Under the pieces are notes generated by a model. That model saw only the letters and a list, made by a program, of their open reading frames with translations, did not search any database and was not told the DNA's origin. Below are positions 1-7,018 of a stretch of 13,978 nt of DNA, piece by piece (position 1 is the first letter of the stretch; every line of letters starts with the position of its first letter). Source of the DNA: Dehalococcoidales bacterium (GTDB lineage: Bacteria > Chloroflexota > Dehalococcoidia > Dehalococcoidales > RBG-16-60-22); NCBI GenBank assembly GCA_030639445.1, contig DAOWCR010000014.1:1-13978 (forward strand). The letters are read 5' to 3'. Position numbers and translations under genes: made by a program.

Positions 1-30
1 GCAAAAACGGTGCTGTCTTAAAGCAATCAC

Positions 31-60
31 TGGAATTACAGACCTGTCTGCCGGTATAAT
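31..60 (+). promoter_or_regulatory. Possible sigma-70 promoter for the sensor kinase
   Basis: A perfect TATAAT -10 hexamer lies at 55-60. The best -35 candidate is TGGAAT at 31-36 with an 18-bp spacer, which matches the TTGACA consensus at only three positions. Transcription from here would start near 67 and leave a leader of roughly 50 bases before the kinase start at 116. The -10 is seen directly; the promoter call is inference and weak because of the poor -35. The rest of 1-115 shows no gene I can support. Confidence 0.3.
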
Positions 61-115
61 ATCTTTAAGGGACTATCCCCGGGCACCGGCATTGCCGGCC
101 AGAAGGTTGAAACAG

Positions 116-871
116 ATGAAAGATAAAGATAAGACAAAAGAGCCGCTTATCAGTGAACTGAAGAAAAGGCAGAAACAACTGGAAAGAGAGCTTACTGTAC
201 AAAAAGCTAGATATCAGGGTCTTGTTGAAAAGAGCGGTGTAGGAATTGCAACCACAGACTTAAGAGGAAGGTTTACCTTTGTTAACGAATCAATCTGTAC
301 AGTGATGGGTTATTCTCAGAAAGAATTGATTGGAGACCAGTTCGGCAAGTTCCTTCACCCAGATGATAAGAAAGGGATATTAGAAATATTTTGGAATGCC
401 CCAAAGTACATAGGAAAAAGATTGAGCCTGGAATTTCGGGTAAATCATAAGAAGGGTCACTATATCTGGATGCATTCTATACCTACAATCACCTGGAACA
501 GAGGCGAGATTATCGGTTTTAACGCAATTATCGAGGACATCACCGAGCGCCAGCAGGCGGAAGAGCGTCTGCAGCTGCAGCAGTCCCAGTTCCTGGCTTC
601 CCTGGGCAGGATGACCGCCGGCATCGCTCATGAGATAAATAACCCTCTGGGCAGCATTCTACTCTATTCCGAGCTACTTACGGCCAGCGATGTTCCCGCG
701 CCGGTCAAGAAAGACCTGAGGGTAATACACGACGAAGCCAAGCGCGCCGCCAAGATAGTGACCGACCTCCTTACCTATGGCCACAGGGTAAAGTCCCAGA
801 CGCGCCGTTTGAACTTACATGGTATACTGAAGAAAATATTGGATATGCGACGGTACGAGCAAAGGGTGTAG
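116..871 (+). CDS. PAS-domain sensor histidine kinase, N-terminal part ending at a premature amber codon
   Basis: Sensor half of a two-component system; it would autophosphorylate on histidine and pass phosphate to a response regulator. I start it at ATG 116 because AGAAGG lies at 101-106; an in-frame TTG at 92 has no better site. There is a charged, probably coiled-coil N-terminus (residues 1-35), then one PAS domain (about 33-142), then the DITERQ-type linker and a HisKA/DHp helix with the H-box HEINNP (H172). No membrane segment or signal peptide is visible, so it is probably cytoplasmic. The frame stops at TAG 869-871, between the DHp helices and the ATP-binding domain, so this product alone could not bind ATP. 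The same frame continues open as the HATPase domain to 1312; read through, the protein would be 398 codons. The PAS part is much more AT-rich than the rest. Confidence 0.8.
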   Translation: MKDKDKTKEPLISELKKRQKQLERELTVQKARYQGLVEKSGVGIATTDLRGRFTFVNESICTVMGYSQKELIGDQFGKFLHPDDKKGILEIFWNAPKYIGKRLSLEFRVNHKKGHYIWMHSIPTITWNRGEIIGFNAIIEDITERQQAEERLQLQQSQFLASLGRMTAGIAHEINNPLGSILLYSELLTASDVPAPVKKDLRVIHDEAKRAAKIVTDLLTYGHRVKSQTRRLNLHGILKKILDMRRYEQRV

Positions 872-1312
872 AATATCACCACCACCACCAAACTGCGGGA
901 CGGCCCGCTCTATGTAAACGGTGACTTGCACCAGCTGAGACAGGCCTTCCTGAACCTGATACTGAACGCCGAGGAAGTCCTCAGAGAGTGCAACGGCGGC
1001 AACATCGTCATCAGCACCCGGGCCGAGGAAGGGTGGGCCAAGGTATCGGTCGCGGATAGCGGTGCCGGCATACCCGAGGAGAACCTGCACCAGGTGTTCT
1101 ACCCGTTCTTCAGCACCAAGCGGGTAGGGGAAGGTACCGGTCTTGGTTTAAGTATCTGTTATGGTATAATAACTAATCATCAAGGACGGATACGCGCGGA
1201 GAACAATGATATGGGTGGCGCCACTTTCACCGTGGAAATACCCCTGGCGCCAACCGGAGGGACAAAAAAGACTACCCCGAAAAAGAAAACAGGACGGGCT
1301 AAGGGACAGTGA
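872..1312 (+). pseudogene. Histidine kinase C-terminal HATPase_c part, separated from the N-terminal part by an amber codon
   Basis: This is the continuation, in the same frame, of the kinase that ends at 869-871. It carries the ATP-binding signatures in order: the N-box NLILNAEE, the G1-box DSGAGIPEE, the F-box PFFSTKR and the G2-box GTGLGLSI, ending at TGA 1310-1312. It has no good start of its own: a TTG at 926 lies inside the domain and lacks a ribosome binding site. I therefore read it as the 3' half of one kinase gene, disrupted by a nonsense change (a CAG glutamine to TAG is the simplest explanation), by a sequencing error, or by amber recoding. The response regulator follows 37 bases later. 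I cannot tell from the sequence whether any functional kinase is made. Confidence 0.7.
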
Positions 1313-1349
1313 CCACACGACCGAAGCAGGTAAACCGGGGAGGTAAGCT

Positions 1350-1742
1350 ATGACGACGAAAAGTCCACTGGTCATGGTCGTCGATGATGAACCTCATCTG
1401 TGCAATATCCTGCGCCGTGTTCTGGAACTGGAAGGATACCGGGCCATAACGGCACCGGACGGCGAGACGGCGCTCCGGCTGGCGGAAAAGAACAAGCCAG
1501 ACGCAATTCTGTTAGACCTGGTAATGCCGGGAATAAACGGTAGAGAGGTATGCCGGAGAGTTCGCGAGTTCTCGGCAGAGACCCGAATAATCTACTTCAC
1601 CGCTAAAGCGGACCCGACTGACCCGGTACAGTTCAAACAGCTTCATAGGGAAGCCGATGGCTTTATCGCCAAGCCGGCGACCAGTAAGCAGATACTGGCC
1701 AAGCTAAATGATGTGCTGCACCACCCTCGTAAAAAAACCTGA
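1350..1742 (+). CDS. Single-domain response regulator (CheY-like receiver)
   Basis: A 130-residue receiver domain with no DNA-binding or enzymatic output domain. All phosphorylation-site residues are present: acidic pair D12/D13, phospho-acceptor D56 in LLDLVMPG, T84 and K108 in the AKPAT segment. The start at ATG 1350 is fixed by GGGGAGG at 1337-1343. It lies 37 bases behind the split kinase and is almost certainly its cognate partner. With no output domain it would act by protein-protein contact or within a phosphorelay. It ends convergently with the alcohol dehydrogenase gene, 54 bases away; I see no convincing terminator hairpin in that gap, only the short palindrome GAATATTC at the stop codon. 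Confidence 0.9.
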   Translation: MTTKSPLVMVVDDEPHLCNILRRVLELEGYRAITAPDGETALRLAEKNKPDAILLDLVMPGINGREVCRRVREFSAETRIIYFTAKADPTDPVQFKQLHREADGFIAKPATSKQILAKLNDVLHHPRKKT

Positions 1743-1796
1743 ATATTCGCCCCGCTCAAGCTCGGATAGCGCCTCTTTTCCCCGTCGTCCCATTCT

Positions 1797-2816
1797 CTAG
1801 TCACCGCACTTAAGCAGTATCTTCAGGAAGTTGGCGCCTCTCCCAATCTCTTCAAAAGTGGCCGGCAATTGCTCCAGCGGGCGGACATCGGAAATAAGCC
1901 GGTCAAGAGGAAAGGCTTTGGCGGTGACCAGAGAGATAGCCGCCTCAAAATCTTCCGGCTGGTACATCCTGACACCCAGCATGTGGATTTCCCGCATCAT
2001 AACCTGGCGCAGGTTGACCATTGCCGGCTCGGCAAAGATGCCCACAATCACGATACGACCGCGGGTCCTGACCAGCCCGGTCATCATCTCGGCGCCCGCC
2101 GCCGAACCGGTCACCTCAAAGACGGCGTCGGCGGCCGCGGTACCCGTCTGCTCGGCCACATACTTTGACAGGTCGGTCTCCTGCGGGTTCACCACATTTA
2201 GCCCCACCTCGCGGGCCAGGTTTCCCCGAAACTTGTTGACCTCGGCGATAAGGACACGAGCTCCCTTTAGCTTGGCCAGTAGCGCCACCAGCATGCCGAT
2301 GGGTCCGGCACCCAGGACAACAACGTACTCCTTCTCGGTAACCTGCCCGAGACGGACATCATGCGAGGCAACGGCTATCGGCTCAATCATCGCCGCCTCT
2401 CTCATGTCAATATTGTCCGGCAGGTGGTGCAGCGTGTGGGCGGGCACTGTCCAGGTATCCTGAAAAGCGCCGTGACTGTCCACGCCGAAGACGTTTAACC
2501 GGTGACAGATATAAGAGTGTCCCGCCCGGCACGCCGGACACTGCTGGCACGACTCCAGCGGACGCACCACAATCTTGTCGCCCACCTTGAAGCCTGGAAC
2601 GCCTTCCCCAATCTCGGCAACCTCACCGGACATCTCATGGCCCATGACCTGCGGCGCTTTGACGCGGTGGTCCATGTGTCCCAGATAGACATGATAGTCC
2701 GTGCCGCAGATACCGCCGTAAACCACCTTGAGCCTTACCTGCCCCGGTCCCGGTGGCTGTAGCTGGGTCTCCGCAACGCGGACACGCTTATTCCCTTCGT
2801 AAAAAGCGCCTTTCAT
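1797..2816 (-). CDS. Zinc-dependent medium-chain alcohol/polyol dehydrogenase
   Basis: Medium-chain dehydrogenase of the threonine/sorbitol dehydrogenase type, which oxidises a secondary alcohol using NAD(P)+. In the 339 residues I see the catalytic zinc ligands C37 (GGICGTD) with H60/E61 (GHE) and E145 (MIEP), and the structural zinc lobe C90, C93, C96, C104. The Rossmann motif GAGPIG is at 169-174, with E192 at the end of the second beta strand, which favours NAD over NADP. The start is ATG 2814-2816 with AGGAGGGT just upstream. It is the last gene of the seven-gene minus-strand operon, 39 bases after porB, so it probably handles a hydroxy or oxo intermediate of the same pathway. The exact substrate cannot be read; a threonine or 2,3-diol dehydrogenase is possible. 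Confidence 0.88.
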   Translation of the reverse strand: MKGAFYEGNKRVRVAETQLQPPGPGQVRLKVVYGGICGTDYHVYLGHMDHRVKAPQVMGHEMSGEVAEIGEGVPGFKVGDKIVVRPLESCQQCPACRAGHSYICHRLNVFGVDSHGAFQDTWTVPAHTLHHLPDNIDMREAAMIEPIAVASHDVRLGQVTEKEYVVVLGAGPIGMLVALLAKLKGARVLIAEVNKFRGNLAREVGLNVVNPQETDLSKYVAEQTGTAAADAVFEVTGSAAGAEMMTGLVRTRGRIVIVGIFAEPAMVNLRQVMMREIHMLGVRMYQPEDFEAAISLVTAKAFPLDRLISDVRPLEQLPATFEEIGRGANFLKILLKCGD

Positions 2817-2855
2817 GACTACCCTCCTGATATCAAGCCTTCTCGTTCTGTTTAA

Positions 2856-3734
2856 CTACCCCGTGGCAGAAAACGCCTGCCCGGCTGCCTGTCTGCGGTC
2901 GATATTACGCTGGATTTCCTCAATCTGCTCCGGGCTGAGCTGGCGGAAGCGGGTCTGGGCGGCAAAGTACTCGGCCACCGAGCGCCGGCGACTCGGCTTA
3001 TGGGTGGTGCGCAGTTTACCGTTCTCAAGCTCCACCAGCCGCCAAAAGCCGCTCTCGACCGCCATACGGCCCAGCTCAATGGCGCGGTCAGGAGCAAAAC
3101 CCCACCCGGTGGGGCAGGGCGCCAGGACATGAATATAGGTGGGGCCATTTACCCGGTTCGCCCGGGCCACCTTCTGCATAAAGTCCAGCGGATATGATGT
3201 GCAGGCGGTGGCGGCATAGGGAATATCGTGAGCCGCCACAATGCGCAGCATATCCTTCTTGGACTCGGTCTCAAAGCAGGGTGCCGGCGTAGTGGTGGTG
3301 GTGGCCCCGTACGGGGTCAGGCCGCTTCTCTGAATACCGGTATTCATATAGGCCTCGTTATCATAGCAGATATAGATAAACTTGTACCCGCCGTCAATCG
3401 CGCCGGAAAGGGACTGAATCCCGATATCGGCGGTACCCCCGTCCCCGGAGAAACCGACGACACTGATGTCCTCCCGCCCCCTTCTGCGGAACCCGGCACT
3501 GATGCCGGAAAGGGCGGCCCCGGTGGCGGCGAAGGCCATCACCGTCATGGGCACGAAGAAAGGCGTCTGGGGATAGTAACAGGACACGGTGCTGATGCAG
3601 TTCGCCGGCACGACACAAACACAGTTTCTGCCCAGCACCTTCAGGGTAAGGCGCACCGCCAGCACGGCAGCACAGCCGGCACAGCCGTAAGAACTGCGGA
3701 ATAGTTCTTCCCGGGAAATTTCTTTCAGTTTCAT
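2856..3734 (-). CDS. porB: 2-oxoacid (pyruvate-type):ferredoxin oxidoreductase, beta subunit
   Basis: Thiamine-diphosphate-binding catalytic subunit of a four-subunit ferredoxin oxidoreductase, which converts a 2-oxoacid plus CoA to acyl-CoA, CO2 and reduced ferredoxin. The 292 residues contain the TPP/Mg motif GDGG at 97-100 with the following YDNEAYMNTG segment (124-133). The four cysteines expected to hold the proximal [4Fe-4S] cluster are C18, C21, C46 and C207 (in PCPTGW). The ATG at 3732-3734 overlaps the porA stop by four bases (ATGA), so the two are translationally coupled. Pyruvate is the likeliest substrate, judged by the close fit to archaeal-type PorB, but a related 2-oxoacid is possible. 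Confidence 0.9.
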   Translation of the reverse strand: MKLKEISREELFRSSYGCAGCAAVLAVRLTLKVLGRNCVCVVPANCISTVSCYYPQTPFFVPMTVMAFAATGAALSGISAGFRRRGREDISVVGFSGDGGTADIGIQSLSGAIDGGYKFIYICYDNEAYMNTGIQRSGLTPYGATTTTTPAPCFETESKKDMLRIVAAHDIPYAATACTSYPLDFMQKVARANRVNGPTYIHVLAPCPTGWGFAPDRAIELGRMAVESGFWRLVELENGKLRTTHKPSRRRSVAEYFAAQTRFRQLSPEQIEEIQRNIDRRQAAGQAFSATG

Positions 3735-4909
3735 AAGTCGATAAACTCCATACTTGACGGGGCGCCTTTTTTAGCCGCCAGCGCCTTGTCCAGCATATAT
3801 TTCATCTGCTCGGGCGATACATCGGCGCCACCCAGTCCACCGATGAAATTCAACATCGCCGGTGGGTTGGGCAGGCTGTAGAGAGCCGCTTTCAGGTCGG
3901 TAGCCAGGGCGCCTCCATATCCCCAGGAGCAGTCCCGGTCCAGCACGGCCGCCGCCTTTACCAGTGAGAGCGCCTGCCTTAACGACTGGACAGGGAAGGG
4001 CCGGAAAGCCCTTACCTTGATTAAGCCCACCGCCTGACCGTCGGCGCGCATTTCGTCCACCACTTCCCGGGCGGTCCCGGTCAAAGCGCCCATAAGCAGG
4101 ATAACGGCTTCCGCTCCTTCACAGCGGTACGGCTCGATGAGTCCGCCATAGTGACGGCCGAAAACCCGGGCAAACTCATCGCCCACCTCAACGATAACCT
4201 CTCCGGCTTTCTCCGCCGCCGCCTGCTGCTCCCGGCGCCAGGCGGCATAATGCTTGCCAAAGCCACCCATAGAGATAGTGTGGGGATTGTCCACGTCCAG
4301 GGTAACCACCGGGTCATAGGGAGGCAGGAATGAGTCCACGCTCTCCTGGTCGGGAATCTCCACCAGCTCTTCGGTGTGCGACTGGATGAAACCGTCCAGG
4401 CATATCATCACCGGGAGCAGTATCCGGTGGTCCTCCGCGATGCGGTAGGCCTGGAGGACCATGTCCATCGCTTCCTGTCCCGTCTCGGTAAATATCTGAA
4501 TCCAGCCGGTATCCCGCTGCTGGATGGCGTCCTGCTGGTCTCCCCAGATGCTCCAGGGCAGAGCCACCGAACGGCACACATTGACCAGGACCAGCGGGTA
4601 GCGGCCGCCGCTGACGTAGGCCAGCATTTCGTGCATGTATTCCAGTCCCTGGGACGAGGTGGAGGTAAAAGCGCGCACTCCGGCCATACGGGCGCCCATG
4701 CAGGCGGTCAGCGCGGAGTGCTCCGATTCCACCTTGATGAAATCGGCGTCCATCTCTCCGCGGGCGATAAAACTGGCGAGCTTTTCCACGATGGTGGTCT
4801 GCGGGGTTATCGGGTAGGCGGCGATTACCTCAACGCGGGCCAGCCGGGCGGCGCAGGCCACGGCCTCGTTGGCGGTGATATATTTCCTGGCCGGCGTTCG
4901 GGTGGACAT
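3731..4909 (-). CDS. porA: 2-oxoacid (pyruvate-type):ferredoxin oxidoreductase, alpha subunit
   Basis: Alpha subunit of the ferredoxin oxidoreductase, which completes the TPP and substrate site together with PorB. I start it at ATG 4907-4909, which shares one base with the porD stop (TAATG); a longer in-frame version from 4993 would run through porD and is rejected. The 392-residue protein has the domain I motif AYPITPQTT (31-39), the SEHSA segment (62-66), the QQRDTGW segment and the SHTEE motif (177-181), all in the order known for PorA. One local oddity is that the segment around 110-118 reads NVCRSVALP where, from memory, characterised PorA proteins have NRALSAP; the arginine is kept. Pyruvate is probable but substrate specificity is not proved by this. 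Confidence 0.9.
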   Translation of the reverse strand: MSTRTPARKYITANEAVACAARLARVEVIAAYPITPQTTIVEKLASFIARGEMDADFIKVESEHSALTACMGARMAGVRAFTSTSSQGLEYMHEMLAYVSGGRYPLVLVNVCRSVALPWSIWGDQQDAIQQRDTGWIQIFTETGQEAMDMVLQAYRIAEDHRILLPVMICLDGFIQSHTEELVEIPDQESVDSFLPPYDPVVTLDVDNPHTISMGGFGKHYAAWRREQQAAAEKAGEVIVEVGDEFARVFGRHYGGLIEPYRCEGAEAVILLMGALTGTAREVVDEMRADGQAVGLIKVRAFRPFPVQSLRQALSLVKAAAVLDRDCSWGYGGALATDLKAALYSLPNPPAMLNFIGGLGGADVSPEQMKYMLDKALAAKKGAPSSMEFIDL

Positions 4910-5187
4910 TATGGCCTCTCTCCCTGTTCCGGCTCGGCCATTTCTATGGCTCCGGTCGGGCACTCCCGGACGCAGATGCCGCAGCCCTTGCATTCTTCAT
5001 TGTTAAAGAGCACTTGCCGGTGGCCTTCGTCCTGGCTGATGGCTCCCTCCGGACAGAAAATCCAGCAGAGGAGACAAAAATTGCACTTCCCCTTCAGCAC
5101 CGGCTTGATGGTGCTCCAGCTGCCCATCCTGGTGGGTATGTTGCCCGCCCGGGATACCGGCCCCGGGATTGACTTCTTCATTTTCAC
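4909..5187 (-). CDS. porD: 2-oxoacid:ferredoxin oxidoreductase, delta subunit (2x[4Fe-4S] ferredoxin)
   Basis: Small electron-transfer subunit that passes electrons from PorB to the external ferredoxin. Two complete [4Fe-4S] motifs are visible: C35, C38, C41, C45 and C66, C69, C72, C76, each ending in CP. The upstream GSW...KPV segment is typical of PorD. The first possible start is GTG 5185-5187, overlapping the porC stop (GTGA); an in-frame ATG at 5179-5181, two codons later, is equally possible and has AGGTG just ahead of it. The 1-base overlap with porA at the other end supports tight stoichiometric expression of the complex. Confidence 0.9.
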   Translation of the reverse strand: MKMKKSIPGPVSRAGNIPTRMGSWSTIKPVLKGKCNFCLLCWIFCPEGAISQDEGHRQVLFNNEECKGCGICVRECPTGAIEMAEPEQGERP

Positions 5188-5741
5188 CTGACCTTTTCGT
5201 ACGCCGCCTCGGCGGCGGCGATGTTCCTTTTGGCCACCTTCTCGGGCAGAGCGTCGGCAATGGCCCGTTTGACCGCGTCCAGGCTGACCAGAGCGGTAGC
5301 CCCGGCCAGAGCGCCCAGCATGGTGGTATTGACGATAGCCACGCCGATAATCTCCCGGGCAATGGCCGAGGCATCCAGGGTAACCACCTTGATGGAAGCC
5401 GGAAGTGACAGCTCCGGGACCGATTTGCTTGTATTGACCAGGACGGAAGCCCCCGCCGGTATTCCTGCTGTTATGTCAACTACACCGAACAGGGTATCGT
5501 CCAGCACGATGACTTTCGTGGGGTGATAAATCTGACTGCGAGTGCGAATGGCCCGGTCGGCAATGCGGGTGAAAGCCTGCACCGGGGCACCCCGCCGCTC
5601 CGCCCCAAAGCTCGGAAACGACGTGGCGTACCTGCCTTCATACAGCGCAGCGGCGCTCCCCAGGATACTGGCGCCCAGCACGGCTCCCTGCCCACCCCGC
5701 CCGTGCCAGCGCACCTCTTCAACGTGCATATTCTGGCTCAT
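5184..5741 (-). CDS. porC: 2-oxoacid:ferredoxin oxidoreductase, gamma subunit
   Basis: Gamma subunit of the ferredoxin oxidoreductase complex, the domain associated with CoA handling in this family. The 185 residues open with the characteristic RWHGRGGQGAV segment (11-21) and include FGAERRGAPV (44-53) and the QIYHP segment, as expected for PorC/PorG. I choose ATG 5739-5741 because AGGAG lies at 5751-5747 with a 5-base gap; a TTG nine codons upstream has no comparable site. It is the first of four overlapping genes in the order gamma-delta-alpha-beta, the usual arrangement of archaeal and thermophilic bacterial four-subunit enzymes. It follows the UxaA-family gene after 67 bases. Confidence 0.9.
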   Translation of the reverse strand: MSQNMHVEEVRWHGRGGQGAVLGASILGSAAALYEGRYATSFPSFGAERRGAPVQAFTRIADRAIRTRSQIYHPTKVIVLDDTLFGVVDITAGIPAGASVLVNTSKSVPELSLPASIKVVTLDASAIAREIIGVAIVNTTMLGALAGATALVSLDAVKRAIADALPEKVAKRNIAAAEAAYEKVR

Positions 5742-5808
5742 TGGCTCTCCTAATCTATCACCTGGCAAGGATACCCGTCAAGGAATCGGCCGGCACCAGT
5801 CCCCTATT

Positions 5809-6966
5809 TTAGACTATGGGGCCGATGGTATAGAGACCGGAGAAATTACCGTAGCCCAGGGTTTCCGCTTTAGTCTGCTTCCCGGAGGCTACCTCCAGCG
5901 CTTCCTGATAGATGGCCTGGCCCATTGCCGGCAGGCCGGCGCCCTCCTCCTGAGCTAGCTCAACGAGAATATCCAGGTGTTCCGGCAGCCGCGCAAAGGT
6001 AACCGGGTTACCGGTTACTTTAATCACCGGAATAAAGGGAAAACCCTGCGGGACGCCCAGCCCGGTGGAGAAGAGGATAACGTTGGCCCCGGCCGCCCCC
6101 AGGGCCGTGAGGAATTCCGGCTCCCGCCCCGGGGAGTCCACGATGAACAGGCCTTTCCCCTGGACCCGCTCTCCGTACTCATAAACACCCTGAATCGGCT
6201 TGGTGCCTCCTTTGGCGATGGCCCCCAGTGATTTTTCCTCGATAGTGCTCAAACCCCCGGCGATATTGCCGGCGGTCGGGTTGCCGCCCCGGATATCGCC
6301 TCCTTCGGCGATGACCCGCTTCTCCATGCGGTCGACAATTTCCCTGATTCGGTCCGCTACCCGGGAATTGACCGCCCGGCGGGCCAGTATGTGCTCGGCA
6401 CCCAGGAACTCCGTGGTCTCGCCGAAGACGCAGGTGCCCCCGTTATCCAGCAGGAGGTCGCAGGTGGCGCCCACCGCCGGATTGGAGGCCAGCCCGGAAG
6501 TGGTGTCGGAGCCACCGCACTTGACCCCGAGCACGAGGTGCGAATCGTCAAACTCCTCCCGCCTGATTTTCGAAGCTTCACCGACCATAGCCCGGGCCAG
6601 GCGGAAGCCCTCGTTCACGGCGGCCGTCGCACCCGCCTTCTGGACCACCACCCGGGCCACGTGCCTGCCCGTCCGGGCAATGCCCTCTTCTACCCGGTCC
6701 ACCGATACCCCTTCGCAGCCCAGGCTTACCAGCAGCACTCCAGCCAGGTTGGGGTTCTGGCCCAGGGAAGTGAGCGTCCGGGCGGTCTGCTCCAGATCGG
6801 GCGGCAGCTGGCCGCAGCCCGCCTGGTGGAGAAAGGGGGCCGTCCCCTTGATTTGCTGGGATATCCAGAAGGCTACGTCATTGGCACAGCTTACCATGGA
6901 AATTACGCCGACATAGTTGCGGGTACCCACCAACCCGTCCGGCCGCGGATAGCCGAAAAAGCTCAT
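5809..6966 (-). CDS. UxaA/GarD/SuyB-family lyase, large (C-terminal-domain) subunit
   Basis: Member of the D-galactarate dehydratase/altronate hydrolase C-terminal family. Relatives dehydrate sugar acids (altronate, galactarate) or, as SuyB, eliminate sulfite from sulfolactate; the exact reaction here is unknown. The 385 residues show the family landmarks GYPRPDGLVGTRN (5-17), HQAGC (47-51), SLGCEG (81-86), KCGGSDTTSG (149-158), ETTEFLGAEH (183-192), EEKSLG (243-248) and STGLG/PVIKVTGNP (300-321). The length equals a stand-alone large subunit. No SAF-domain small subunit, which normally accompanies or is fused to this part, occurs in the window. ATG 6964-6966 is preceded by GGGAGGT. It sits between an aminotransferase (52 bases upstream) and porC, suggesting that it feeds a 2-oxoacid to the Por complex. 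Confidence 0.85.
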   Translation of the reverse strand: MSFFGYPRPDGLVGTRNYVGVISMVSCANDVAFWISQQIKGTAPFLHQAGCGQLPPDLEQTARTLTSLGQNPNLAGVLLVSLGCEGVSVDRVEEGIARTGRHVARVVVQKAGATAAVNEGFRLARAMVGEASKIRREEFDDSHLVLGVKCGGSDTTSGLASNPAVGATCDLLLDNGGTCVFGETTEFLGAEHILARRAVNSRVADRIREIVDRMEKRVIAEGGDIRGGNPTAGNIAGGLSTIEEKSLGAIAKGGTKPIQGVYEYGERVQGKGLFIVDSPGREPEFLTALGAAGANVILFSTGLGVPQGFPFIPVIKVTGNPVTFARLPEHLDILVELAQEEGAGLPAMGQAIYQEALEVASGKQTKAETLGYGNFSGLYTIGPIV

Positions 6967-7018
6967 TGCACACCTCCCGTAACTTTGCCTCGTTCAAGGA
7001 ATCCCCCGGCCGGATATA

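Noticed and set aside
926..1312. Independent small gene starting at TTG 926 for the HATPase domain
   Set aside because: It starts inside the conserved domain, has no ribosome binding site, and the frame is continuous upstream to the amber codon, so it is better read as the 3' half of the kinase.
1731..1796. Terminator in the convergent gap between response regulator and alcohol dehydrogenase
   Set aside because: There is a run of seven T on the minus strand, but no stable hairpin precedes it on that strand, and on the plus strand no stem is followed by a clear T-run.
4376..5191. Long plus-strand open frame (271 codons) opposite porA/porD
   Set aside because: It lies antisense to genes with clear family motifs and overlapping start/stop coupling. 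Its translation is low-complexity and matches no family I know; it is a codon-bias shadow.
6200..6916. Long plus-strand open frame (238 codons) opposite the UxaA-family gene
   Set aside because: The minus strand carries the conserved lyase landmarks across the whole stretch; the antisense product is rich in Ser/Arg/Pro/Thr with no recognisable domain.
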